From assembly GCF_015277775.1 (NCBI RefSeq), contig NZ_CP063849.1:682001-746000 (forward strand): DNA of 64,000 bases, read 5' to 3'. Of this stretch, positions 26,766-34,744 are shown piece after piece. Positions within the stretch are counted from its first letter, which is position 1. Every line of letters starts with the position of its first letter. Source of the DNA: Paludibaculum fermentans. Its GTDB lineage: Bacteria; Acidobacteriota; Terriglobia; Bryobacterales; Bryobacteraceae. The notes below the pieces were generated by a model. That model was not told the DNA's origin and searched no databases. It saw nothing but the letters and a program-made list of their open reading frames with translations. Both the position numbers and the translations under genes were made by a program.

Positions 26766-27190
26766 TCCTCGCCGAAACGGACCCATTGGCCGAAACCGAC
26801 CCGCACGGCGCCCAACTCGACCGCTATGCCCGCTACCGCCGCGATCTGGAACGCGGCCTCTACCGCGCCATCAAGGAACTCAGCAAACTCCAAGCAGAGC
26901 GCGCGGCCCTAGCCCAGCAACACCCCGATGTCGTCAAAGGTGTCCGCGAAAACGTCCCCCTGGCTGAAGTCACCCGCCTGACGAGCAACACCGACGAACT
27001 CTTCTTCTACGAAGGCTTTGGCCGCCCGCGCCGCGCCCTCCAACACCTCACCACCGGCATCGACACCAACCACCCCGACAACCAGGACCCGCTCGCAGAC
27101 CTCCAACCGATCCGCATTCCACGAAACGAAGCCAACCCCGCCGCCGCAGACGGACTGCCTGACAACTTCTACAACGTTTCCAAGCGCTGA
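26483..27190 (+). CDS. Lineage-specific protein of the 'STGP..GKARSSQNARRHG' family
   Basis: 235 aa with AAGGAG 9 nt before the ATG. The N-terminus 'QITANQANAKQSTGPVSIQG' followed by 'KARSSQNARRHGFTA' is a basic block recalled from multicopy proteins of Acidobacteriota and other soil bacteria, of unknown function; nucleic-acid contact is plausible from its charge. A helical middle ('IFHRILTHTWNLRRIE', 'LDRYARYRRDLERGLYRAI') and a variable tail with 'RNEANPAAAD' follow. The DNA for this tail contains the first exact copy (27121-27133) of the 13-mer that recurs in the repeat array just downstream. Confidence 0.72.
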   Translation: MATAAQITANQANAKQSTGPVSIQGKARSSQNARRHGFTAQHLSITPEDRASFTALEASLRLDTRPANCLEEEIFHRILTHTWNLRRIESFECLILAETDPLAETDPHGAQLDRYARYRRDLERGLYRAIKELSKLQAERAALAQQHPDVVKGVRENVPLAEVTRLTSNTDELFFYEGFGRPRRALQHLTTGIDTNHPDNQDPLADLQPIRIPRNEANPAAADGLPDNFYNVSKR

Positions 27191-28324
27191 AGACCACCCC
27201 AGCGCCAGTTCGCGCGGTGTTGACGAAACGAAGTCGCCGAGCATCAACGAAACGAAGCCGTCATCCGACTCATCTGCGGGTCGCATCACCAACCGGAGTC
27301 CATCTGGCCCTGCTCTTTGACAACCTCACCTGTAAATCCCCTCCGGGGAGCCACAGCCAGCAACCGCCGAGCCCTCCGTGTGCGCGTCCCCCGAGCCCAC
27401 CCCGTCGGGACGGCGCCCTCGTCGGCAGCCGGTCCCCTGACCGGCCCTCTTCTCTCTGCGGAACGGAAAGGAGGCCGCCGCCTTAACTAAGCGAGCCCGT
27501 CAACGAAACGAAGCCACCAGCCCCCTCGAACCGCCGAGCCCCCTCCGTCGGGACGGCGGACGCCCTCGTCCGCAGCCGGTCCCCTGACCGGCCCTCTTCT
27601 CCCTTCCAAGCGCCAAGGTTGCCGCCAACCCAACGAAACGAGCCCGTCAACGAAACGAAGCCACCAGCCCACCCGAACCGCCGAGCCCCCCCGCCAGGAG
27701 GGCGGACGCCCTCGTCCGCAGCCGGTCCCCTGACCGGCTCTCTTCTCTCTTCGGAATGGAAAGGAGGCCGCTGCCTCAACTAGCGAGCCCGTCAACGAAC
27801 GAAGCCACCAGCCCCGAACCATCGAGCCACCCCAGGAGGGCGGACGCCCTCGTCCGCAGCCGGTCCCCTGACCGGCTCTCTTCTCTCTTCGGAATGGAAA
27901 GGAGGCCGCTGCCTCAACTAGCGAGCCCGTCAACGAAACGAAGCCACCAGCCCCCGAACCATCGAGCCACCCCGTCGGGAGGGCGGACGCCCTCGTCCGC
28001 AGCCGGTCCCCTGACCGGCTCTTTTCTCTCTGCGGAACGGAAAGGCCGCCGCCGCCTCAACTAAGCGAGCCCGTCAACGAAACGAAGCCACCAGCCCACC
28101 CGCCCCGTCGAGCCCACCCCGTCAGGACGGCGGACGCCCTCGTCGGCAGCCGGTCCCCTGACCGGCCCACTTCTCATCCAGACGAAGGACCGATACCCCA
28201 AGCCGGTCCCCACCAGTCGTCCGATCCGGCAGCCCGGCCCCAATCCGTCTCGCCCAGTCCCGGCAGCGCCGGGCCACCCAGCCCCCAGCAACCAACAGCT
28301 TCCGGAACTCCACGAAACGAAGCC
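27121..28324 (+). repeat. Dispersed 13-mer ACGAAACGAAGCC, seven exact copies
   Basis: Exact copies start at 27121 (inside the 26483 gene, reading R-N-E-A), 27247, 27503, 27650, 27933, 28077 and 28312. Near copies are at about 27223, 27633, 27795 and 28459. From 27503 onward they form part of the tandem unit. The first ones precede the array, as if a coding motif was copied outward or the array grew from the gene tail. Confidence 0.7.
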
Positions 28325-28470
28325 ACCGGCCACACCCGCCGCCACCAGCCCACCCGAACCGTCGACGCCCCCGCACGGAGGGCGGACGCCCTCGTCCGCA
28401 GCCGGTCCCCTGACCGGCCCTCTCCTCCTTTCAACCTCCAAGCGTTACCGCAACCCAACAAAACGAAGCC
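27384..28470. repeat. Tandem array of ~143-bp units with paired hairpins (7 copies)
   Basis: Each unit carries hairpin 1, GCGGACGCCCTCGTCCGC (6-bp stem), one A, then hairpin 2, GCCGGTCCCCTGACCGGC (7-bp stem, CCCT loop). Hairpin-2 starts are 27428, 27575, 27721, 27859, 28002, 28149 and 28401. Spacings are 147, 146, 138, 143, 147 and 252. Hairpin 1 is intact at 27556, 27702, 27840, 27983 and 28382, has one stem mismatch at 28130, and is degraded in the first copy. Between hairpins there is a CTCTTCTC tract, a variable part, then the ACGAAACGAAGCC 13-mer. The 27191-28555 interval has no supported gene; the long ORFs on either strand are repeat translations. The look is REP/BIME-like, and a RAYT relic lies about 4.5 kb upstream. 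Confidence 0.85.
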
Positions 28471-28543
28471 ACACGCCCACCCTCCGGCAGCACCAACCCT
28501 CTCCTCCGACAACCAAGGAGAACCCCGTCCCCCGCCAGTGGTC

Positions 28544-28549
28544 TATCGT
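28544..28549 (+). promoter_or_regulatory. -10-like TATCGT 6 nt before the isomerase ATG
   Basis: TATCGT then GGGAGC then ATG 28556. This is the same hexamer and distance as at the BlaI gene (63537-63542). It supports ATG 28556 over the in-frame GTG at 28538, which would lie upstream of the box. Confidence 0.4.
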
Positions 28550-28555
28550 GGGAGC

Positions 28556-29464
28556 ATGCGTAGCCTGCTCTCCGCGATCCTCACCCTCAGCCTCCTCTCC
28601 TGGGGCGCCGCACCCGCCTCAATGCAGGCCGGGCATGTCGGCATCTTTCTCCGCTGCACCGGCAAGACCGAACCCCGCGAGGCACTGCAGGCCGTGCGCT
28701 CCCTCGGCCTGCACATGGTTCAGATCAGCAAGCTGCCCGACCGCTTCTACTCCCCCGAAGGCGCCAAGGAATTCGCGGCCCTGCTGAAGGAATCCGGAGT
28801 CCAGGCTAGCGCCGTCGTGGCCGTCTACGACGGTGAGAACTACAAGGACATCCCCACCATTCGCGCCACCGTCGGGTTCATGCCCGCCGCCTTCATGGAC
28901 CAACGCGTCGCCTACACGAAGAAGTGCGTCGACTTCGCGGCCGCCCTCAAAGTGAAGATCGTCACCTTTCACGTCGGCTTCCTGCCCGCCCAGCCCACCG
29001 ATCCCGACTATCAGCGGCTGGTCCACGCCGTCAGGGACGTGGCACAGTACGCCGCGAAACACCGCGTCACCATCTCGCTGGAGACCGGCCAGGAAAGCGC
29101 CGACGAGTTGCTGCAGTTCCTCGGCCAGGTGGCCCGCCGCAACGTCGGCGTCAACTTCGACATGGCCAATCTGGTGCTCTACGGCAAGGATGATGCTCCG
29201 GCAGCGCTCAGGAAACTACTGCCCAAGGTCACTTCGGTTCACGTCAAAGACGGACTCCAGCCCGGAGACCCAGCCCGCCTGGGCGCTGAGACCCGGCTCG
29301 GAGAAGGGAAGGCCGGCGTGAAGGAATGCCTCCAGATCCTGAAGGCCGCGCACTTCGCCGGACCCGTGGTGATCGAGAACTACGTCTTTCGCGGTCGCAA
29401 GTCGGAACCGATGGACGAGCTCGCCTTGGCCAAGGCCTACGTCGATCAGATCCTGGCCCAATAA
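28556..29464 (+). CDS. Secreted sugar phosphate isomerase/epimerase-like TIM barrel
   Basis: 302 aa from ATG 28556. The signal peptide is residues ~1-22 (LLSAILTLSLLSWGAAPAS). It belongs to the xylose-isomerase-like AP endonuclease-2 fold: 'VKIVTFHVGF', 'ISLETGQES', 'VGVNFDMANLVLYG', 'VTSVHVKDG', and 'GPVVIENYVF' provide the Glu, Asp and His metal-site residues expected in that family. Export is unusual for a sugar epimerase but frequent in Bryobacterales-type genomes. It stands alone downstream of the repeat array. The substrate is unknown. Confidence 0.82.
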   Translation: MRSLLSAILTLSLLSWGAAPASMQAGHVGIFLRCTGKTEPREALQAVRSLGLHMVQISKLPDRFYSPEGAKEFAALLKESGVQASAVVAVYDGENYKDIPTIRATVGFMPAAFMDQRVAYTKKCVDFAAALKVKIVTFHVGFLPAQPTDPDYQRLVHAVRDVAQYAAKHRVTISLETGQESADELLQFLGQVARRNVGVNFDMANLVLYGKDDAPAALRKLLPKVTSVHVKDGLQPGDPARLGAETRLGEGKAGVKECLQILKAAHFAGPVVIENYVFRGRKSEPMDELALAKAYVDQILAQ

Positions 29465-29568
29465 CCACCCCCGCGCGCCTCCTCTCGAAAGCCGCACACG
29501 CCCGGAGTGCACGGCAGGCCCTATACTAATCTCTGACTTTCGAGTGAGAGGGGTAACTGGGTTCCGGC

Positions 29569-31023
29569 ATGAGATGCGTAAAGCTGCTGTTTCTGTGTGC
29601 GACGCTCGCGGCGGCCGCCGACAATGATGCGCCGCGGCGCCTGGCCGCCCGCGCCCTGGGCGAAACGCCCCTCTGGACGGATCTGCGGGCCCTCTGCGAC
29701 GGCATCGGCGGCAGGCCCACTGGCTCGCCCGCCGCTCAACGTTCCGTGGAATGGGCGGTGAAGACCTTCCGCGCAGCCGGCCTGACCTCCGTCACAGTCG
29801 AGCCGTTCAAGATCCCCCAGCTCTGGTTGCCCGGCACCGCCGAAGCCTCCGCTCTGTCGCCCGTACAATTCCCCATCCGGCTGGCGGCGGCGCCCTTCAC
29901 GGCGTCCACCCACGGCGCACTGGAAGCGAACCTTGTCGATGTCGGCGAAGGCTCCGAACAGGACTTCGCCCGCGCGGGCGCTCGGGCCAGGGGCGCCATC
30001 GTACTGGTCCGCAGCAAGGAGATGAAGTCCTTCGACGACCTCTTCGCCGAGTACCTCCGGAACGATGCGCTGATCTCCTCCGCCAGGAAGGCCGGCGCCG
30101 CCGCGCTGCTGCTCCAGTCCACCCGCCCGCGCGGCCTGCTCTACCGCCATCCCATGGGCCTCGACGGCGCCCTCGTCCCGCTGCCGGCGGCGGTGGTCAG
30201 CCGCGAGCATGCCGAGCGCCTGTCCCGCCTGGCCGAAGCCGGCGACGTCCGCCTTCGCCTCAATCTGCAGAACCAGACCGGCGGCGAGTACGAATCGCAA
30301 AACGTCGTGGCCGAGATTCGTGGCCGCGAGAAGCCCGAGGAGATCGTCCTCATCGGAGCCCACCTCGACTCCTGGGATCTCGGCACCGGCGCCGAGGACA
30401 ACGGCGTCAACGTCGCCATGATCCTCGACGTGGCCCGCGGCTTCCAGGAACTCGGCATTGTGCCCCGCCGCACCATCCGCTTTGCGCTGTTTACCGGCGA
30501 GGAGCAAGGCATGTGGGGTTCGCGCCGCTACGTCGAACGCCATCGCGCGGAGCTCGACAACTTCGTCGCGACCGTCACCTTCGATACCGGCTCCGGCCGG
30601 CTCAGCGGCTTCTATCTGAATGGCCGCGAGGACCTGCGCGCGCCCGTCAACGCCGCTCTCGCGCCCCTCAGCGGCTTCACCGCCTCAGACCACCTGATCG
30701 ACGCACTCGACGGCACCGACAACTTCGACTTCCTGCTCTCCGGCGTACCCAACCTCGTCGGGGTGCAGGATCCCATCCCCTACCTGCCTGACTACCACGC
30801 CGAGTCCGACACCTTCGATCGCGTGAACCAGCGCGAGCAGAAGATCACCACGGCCATCGCCTCCGCCCTGGTGTGGTCGCTGGCCGAAAGCCCCCAGCGC
30901 CTGCGGCGCCAGTCCCGCCAGGAGGTCGAGAAACTCCTGATCGACACCAAGCTCGACCAGCAGATGAAGGCCTTTGGCCAGTGGAGCGACTTCACCGCCG
31001 GCCAGCGCGGTCTCTTCCAATAG
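29569..31023 (+). CDS. Secreted M28-family zinc aminopeptidase with PA domain
   Basis: 484 aa with a short signal peptide (KLLFLCATLAAAA). A PA-like insert (~110-225) precedes the M28 catalytic domain. Zinc-ligand motifs are in order: GAHLDSWD (His), GAEDNGVN (Asp), FTGEEQG (catalytic Glu then Glu), TFDTGSG (Asp) and DYHAESDTFD (His). It cleaves N-terminal residues from peptides outside the cytoplasm. TATACT at 29522-29527 is a possible -10. The stop is only 9 bp from the convergent gene at 31033. Confidence 0.9.
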   Translation: MRCVKLLFLCATLAAAADNDAPRRLAARALGETPLWTDLRALCDGIGGRPTGSPAAQRSVEWAVKTFRAAGLTSVTVEPFKIPQLWLPGTAEASALSPVQFPIRLAAAPFTASTHGALEANLVDVGEGSEQDFARAGARARGAIVLVRSKEMKSFDDLFAEYLRNDALISSARKAGAAALLLQSTRPRGLLYRHPMGLDGALVPLPAAVVSREHAERLSRLAEAGDVRLRLNLQNQTGGEYESQNVVAEIRGREKPEEIVLIGAHLDSWDLGTGAEDNGVNVAMILDVARGFQELGIVPRRTIRFALFTGEEQGMWGSRRYVERHRAELDNFVATVTFDTGSGRLSGFYLNGREDLRAPVNAALAPLSGFTASDHLIDALDGTDNFDFLLSGVPNLVGVQDPIPYLPDYHAESDTFDRVNQREQKITTAIASALVWSLAESPQRLRRQSRQEVEKLLIDTKLDQQMKAFGQWSDFTAGQRGLFQ

Positions 31024-31032
31024 CGCGCCGCC

Positions 31033-32094
31033 TCACGCGGCGTAGCGGTACTTCTTGCACACCAGCTCGCTGCCGATCCCCGAGATCAGCAGCCGCTCTT
31101 TCTGGTTGCTCAGCAGCCGCGCGGTCCAATCCGTGAAGCCTCCATCGGCCACGGGATACCGGTGGCCGTCCGGAGCCTGCGGTGAGATCCGCAGCGCGAA
31201 GCCGCGGTAGTAGCCGAGCCCCTCCAGCCTCGCCTGGTTCACTCGAAACTCGGCTTCGGGAAACTCGGCCCGCAGCGGCTCCACCACCGTCTCGTTCAGC
31301 AGCCGGTGCTCCATCTCCGTCGGCAGGTCGATCCCGCGCTCCTTCAGGAACCGCTCCGAGCCGCCAAACCAGTGCGCACGGACATTCTGCCGGATGTCTT
31401 CGTGAGTCACGCCCGCCTCCTCCAGGACCGCCTCGATCGCGCCCATGTCGGAGATCTCCACCAACGGGCGCTCAATCGAGAATCCAGCCGCCTCCAGAAC
31501 CCGGAACAGGTTCAGGTACACCCGCACATGCTCCCGCAGATGCTGCGTCTCGAAAGCCCACGCGCCCCTATCCCGCCCCGCCGTCACCATGGCGAACAAT
31601 CGAAAATGAGGCGTGAGGCCGGGTGCGTCGAAAGGTTGCAGCCGGATCACGCGGTGGCTGGAGCACAGCCGGATCAGGTCGGCGGAACTCCGGCGCCGTG
31701 CCGCTTCCAGGGCCATGGCGATCGTCGAATCCCCCAGCCCCTCCACGTTGCGGATGGTCGTCAGCAGATTGTTCTGGTGCGTGCCGCCCAATCGCGAACT
31801 CGCCCCGAACGGGCACACCGGCGACAGATCCAGGGCATCAAACTCCTCCGCCACTTCATAGGCAGCCAGGTCGAAGGCCGCAAAGTCGCGCGCATCCACG
31901 CTGCTGGGCGCCACCAGAGCATCGCGTTCCGCCTGGGCCAGCGCGGCAGACTCTTTCGCTGCGCGGGCACGCAGTTGATAGACCTCCAGCAGCAGCGAAC
32001 GCAGATCACTCGCCGGCAAGCGCACCGCCAGCGCTTCCGCCAGGCCCGCCACCCCCAATTCGCGTTCAATCCTGTGAACGATTTTTGATGGCAT
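31033..32094 (-). CDS. Unknown cytoplasmic protein, possible class II synthetase-like fold
   Basis: 353 aa. ATG 32094 has GAGGAA 6 nt upstream and the protein has no signal peptide; longer in-frame starts overlap the divergent Nudix promoter. The C-terminal part 'EGLGYYRGFALRISPQAPDG' then 'YPVADGGFTDWTARLL' is reminiscent of the HisS/HisZ core (G.(D/E)YY.G..F.., then ..GGRYD.L), but the motifs are not conserved enough to name it. Other parts ('HFRLFAMVTAGRDRG') are also weakly similar. No neighbours in an operon. Treat as unassigned. Confidence 0.6.
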   Translation of the reverse strand: MPSKIVHRIERELGVAGLAEALAVRLPASDLRSLLLEVYQLRARAAKESAALAQAERDALVAPSSVDARDFAAFDLAAYEVAEEFDALDLSPVCPFGASSRLGGTHQNNLLTTIRNVEGLGDSTIAMALEAARRRSSADLIRLCSSHRVIRLQPFDAPGLTPHFRLFAMVTAGRDRGAWAFETQHLREHVRVYLNLFRVLEAAGFSIERPLVEISDMGAIEAVLEEAGVTHEDIRQNVRAHWFGGSERFLKERGIDLPTEMEHRLLNETVVEPLRAEFPEAEFRVNQARLEGLGYYRGFALRISPQAPDGHRYPVADGGFTDWTARLLSNQKERLLISGIGSELVCKKYRYAA

Positions 32095-32166
32095 TTCCTC
32101 AGAATAACTCCGCCTTCCCGGCTCGTGCCGCATCCGCCGGCGATTGCCGATAATGGAGCAAGCACC

Positions 32167-32790
32167 ATGGACGACCCGCAATGGTTATCGTGGGTCCGGC
32201 AACTGCAGGCCATCGCGCAGACCGGGCTGACTTACGCGAAAGACGTCTACGATATCGAGCGCTATCAGACCCTGCGCCGCCTCTCCGCCGAGATGGCGGC
32301 GGCGGGTGCCGGACTCCCGGACTCCGCCAGCATCCTCGATCTGTTCAGCGGCGATACCGGCTATGCCACGCCCAAAGTGGATGTCCGCGCCGCGGTCTTC
32401 CAGGCTGGCCGCATCCTGCTCGTCCAGGAGCACGAGGACGGCCTGTGGACACTCCCCGGAGGCTGGGCCGACGTCGGTGACGCACCCAGCCAGGCCGCCG
32501 TGCGGGAGGTGAAGGAGGAATCCGGCTACGACGTCGTCGCCACCAAGCTCGCCGCCGTCTACGACCGCAATCTCCACGGCCACCCGCCCATCCCCTTCCA
32601 CGCCTACAAGCTCTACTTCCTGTGCGACCTGGTCGGTGGCCAGCCCACGACCAGTTACGAAACGGACGCCGTGGAGTTCTTCGCGGAAGACCAGATCCCT
32701 CCACTCTCGCTCACCCGGGTGACCCCGGCGCTCATAGCCCATCTCTTCGAGCACCACCGTCACCCCGAGTGGCCCACGTCTTTTGACTGA
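32167..32790 (+). CDS. Nudix hydrolase with N-terminal Nudix_N-type helical domain
   Basis: 207 aa; ATG 32167 with GGAG 9 nt upstream. Residues ~1-65 form the helical N-terminal domain (WLSWVRQLQAIAQTGLTYA, then YDIERYQTLRRLSAEM) found in ADP-ribose/nucleotide-linked Nudix enzymes. The Nudix box reads GGWADVGDAPSQAAVREVKE and continues ESGYD; Asp replaces the first Glu of the box, while the REVKEE metal-binding core is intact. It likely hydrolyses a nucleoside diphosphate-linked compound. Transcribed divergently from the gene at 31033. Confidence 0.9.
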   Translation: MDDPQWLSWVRQLQAIAQTGLTYAKDVYDIERYQTLRRLSAEMAAAGAGLPDSASILDLFSGDTGYATPKVDVRAAVFQAGRILLVQEHEDGLWTLPGGWADVGDAPSQAAVREVKEESGYDVVATKLAAVYDRNLHGHPPIPFHAYKLYFLCDLVGGQPTTSYETDAVEFFAEDQIPPLSLTRVTPALIAHLFEHHRHPEWPTSFD

Positions 32791-32805
32791 CGGGTCTGGG
32801 CGGAG

Positions 32806-33285
32806 TCAGGGCGCCCGGAAAACGTCCTTCCATCCGCCTGTTGGCCAAGCTACACCCACCACCGTGCCCACAATTGCACCCAGAGGCATAAACACCGCCT
32901 TGCCCGCATACGGGAACCAATCGCGGGAGGTCGATTGAGAATCGATGCCTGCGCCTGCCGCCAGGCCGGCGGCCGTGCCGATGCCGAGCCCAATGAGAGT
33001 GTTGCGCCCCCGGTGCCCCTGCTTCTTCAGGGAGACCCGCCGGACCTCCACACGCGCCAGCGTCTCCTGGCCCGTGGCCGCATTCAGCATCAGCGAATCC
33101 GGAGTCGCACGCTGGATGAATCCCCTCAGGTTCTTGCCACTGGAGAGGACAACCCGCACTTCCGCTCCAGCGGCGAGCGCGCTGAGATTCGCCCAGTTGG
33201 CCATCGGCTTTGGTTCCTGGGCGCCAAGGGGCGCCAGGGCCGCGAAAACTACAGAAAGTAGCGCCCATCGCAGAGGATTTGTCAT
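32806..33285 (-). CDS. Small secreted/membrane protein with glycine-rich helix
   Basis: 159 aa from ATG 33285. The signal peptide (LLSVVFAALAPLGAQ) is followed by a small beta-domain 'EVRVVLSSGKNLRGFIQRA', which looks Sm/SH3-like, and then two glycine-rich hydrophobic helices ('LIGLGIGTAAGLAAGAGI' and 'PLGAIVGTVVGVAW') like glycine-zipper membrane segments. The function is unknown. It converges with the Nudix gene (15-bp gap). Confidence 0.65.
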   Translation of the reverse strand: MTNPLRWALLSVVFAALAPLGAQEPKPMANWANLSALAAGAEVRVVLSSGKNLRGFIQRATPDSLMLNAATGQETLARVEVRRVSLKKQGHRGRNTLIGLGIGTAAGLAAGAGIDSQSTSRDWFPYAGKAVFMPLGAIVGTVVGVAWPTGGWKDVFRAP

Positions 33286-33393
33286 GGAGAGGGACTTCCG
33301 GGCCCGATACGCGCAAAAGTTCACCCAGCAGCATACACCGGTTGGCCGGGCGTGGCCAGTGGGTTCGCTCACAAAGCCCGGGGTCCAGCCGGC

Positions 33394-34617
33394 TTAGGCT
33401 TTGGCCCCTGGCCGCCGGGCTCCCAGCTCGCACAGCAGGGCCACCGCCGCCAACGCAGCAGCGCTATAGAACGCCGCCTGATAGTCGTGATAGCGGTCGT
33501 ACAGCACGCCGCCGATCCGCGGACCAATGATGCCCGCCACACCCCACGCCGTGAACAGGATCCCGTAGTTGATGCCCGCGTTCTTCGTCCCCCAGAAGTC
33601 GGACGCCGCTACGCCGTTCACCGACAACTGAGTCCCGTAGCACCAGTACACGACGAACACCGCCCCATAGAGCAGCGCCACATTGCTGCCCGCCGCATAC
33701 AGCGCGGGCATGGCCACGATGCAGATCCCGATCATGGTCCGCAGCACATTGATCCGCCCCAGACGGTCAGACATCCAGCCCGACAGGATCCGGCCCGACG
33801 CGTTCCCGAAGGCGCCCACCACCAGCGTCATCGTCGACAGCGCCGCCGCTCCAATCCCCACGCTCTTCGCGAAAGGCACCAGTTGGCTGATCACCATCAA
33901 CCCGGCCGAACAGCCCAGGGCATAGCCGAGCCACATCAGGTAGAACGTGCGCGTCTTCAACATCTCACTGGGCGCGAAGTCCCGGCTGGGGGCCGCACCC
34001 TGCACCGCCGGCGGGGTCCAGCCCGCGGGCCGGTAACCGGCCGGAGGATTCCTCAGCAGCAACGCACCCACGATGGTCATCACCAGGAAGATCCCACCCA
34101 GAATCTGGAAGGTCGCGGGCAGCCCGTAGGCTGGGATCAACTTCAATTGCGACAGCGGACCAAAGATGGCTGAGCCCGCGCCATATCCGCCCACCGCCAA
34201 GCCAACCGCCAGGCCGCGCTTATCCGGAAACCACTTCGCCATCACGGGAATCGGCGTCGCGTAGCCAAACCCATTGCCCAACCCGCCGATCACCCCGAAG
34301 CACAGATACAGGTAGTTCAGGCTCGTCGTGAAGGAGCAGAGGTAGAACCCCAAACTGACCAGGATCCCGCCCGTCAACGAACAGGCCAGCGGTCCGTACT
34401 TGTCCTGCAGCCGCCCCGCCGCCACGAAGCTCAGGGCGAACACGATCACGGCGATCGTGAAGACCATCGAGGTCTCCGCCCGCTTCCAGCCGAACTGAGC
34501 CTCCAGCGGCGCGACGAAGACGCTCCAGCCATACAGCGTCCCCAGCGCCAGATTCATGGACAACCCGCCCACCACACGCCACCACCGGTTCAGCCCGCCC
34601 AGTTCGTTCGCTTGCAT
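33394..34617 (-). CDS. MFS transporter, oxalate/formate antiporter (OFA)-like
   Basis: 407 aa, twelve hydrophobic helices. The start 'RWWRVVGGLSMNLALGTLYG' with WSVF next, and 'FGVIGGLGNGFGYATPIPV' then 'KWFPDKRGLAVGLAVGGYG', are typical of the OFA subfamily that exchanges small carboxylates. ATG 34617 is chosen because a -10-like TACGAT (34625-34630 on the minus strand) lies 7 nt upstream and the extension further upstream is not protein-like. Substrate unknown. Confidence 0.86.
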   Translation of the reverse strand: MQANELGGLNRWWRVVGGLSMNLALGTLYGWSVFVAPLEAQFGWKRAETSMVFTIAVIVFALSFVAAGRLQDKYGPLACSLTGGILVSLGFYLCSFTTSLNYLYLCFGVIGGLGNGFGYATPIPVMAKWFPDKRGLAVGLAVGGYGAGSAIFGPLSQLKLIPAYGLPATFQILGGIFLVMTIVGALLLRNPPAGYRPAGWTPPAVQGAAPSRDFAPSEMLKTRTFYLMWLGYALGCSAGLMVISQLVPFAKSVGIGAAALSTMTLVVGAFGNASGRILSGWMSDRLGRINVLRTMIGICIVAMPALYAAGSNVALLYGAVFVVYWCYGTQLSVNGVAASDFWGTKNAGINYGILFTAWGVAGIIGPRIGGVLYDRYHDYQAAFYSAAALAAVALLCELGARRPGAKA

Positions 34618-34744
34618 CCTACACATCGTAGGCGATTCCCGCCCCGACCGCAGCGGAATTGCGGCCGGCCCGCCTGACGCTCTTTGCCTTTCCCCCCGGC
34701 GCGCACAATAATGAAAGTCGCCTCGTCTCTGGAAGGAGTACACC

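Noticed and set aside
27487-28441. Minus-strand ORFs (148 and 126 codons) in the repeat region
   Set aside because: Their peptides simply repeat with the DNA unit; no start context or non-repeat protein sequence.
27384-28470. CRISPR array
   Set aside because: The repeat period (~143 bp) is too long, the units are similar throughout rather than repeat plus unique spacer, and no cas genes are present.
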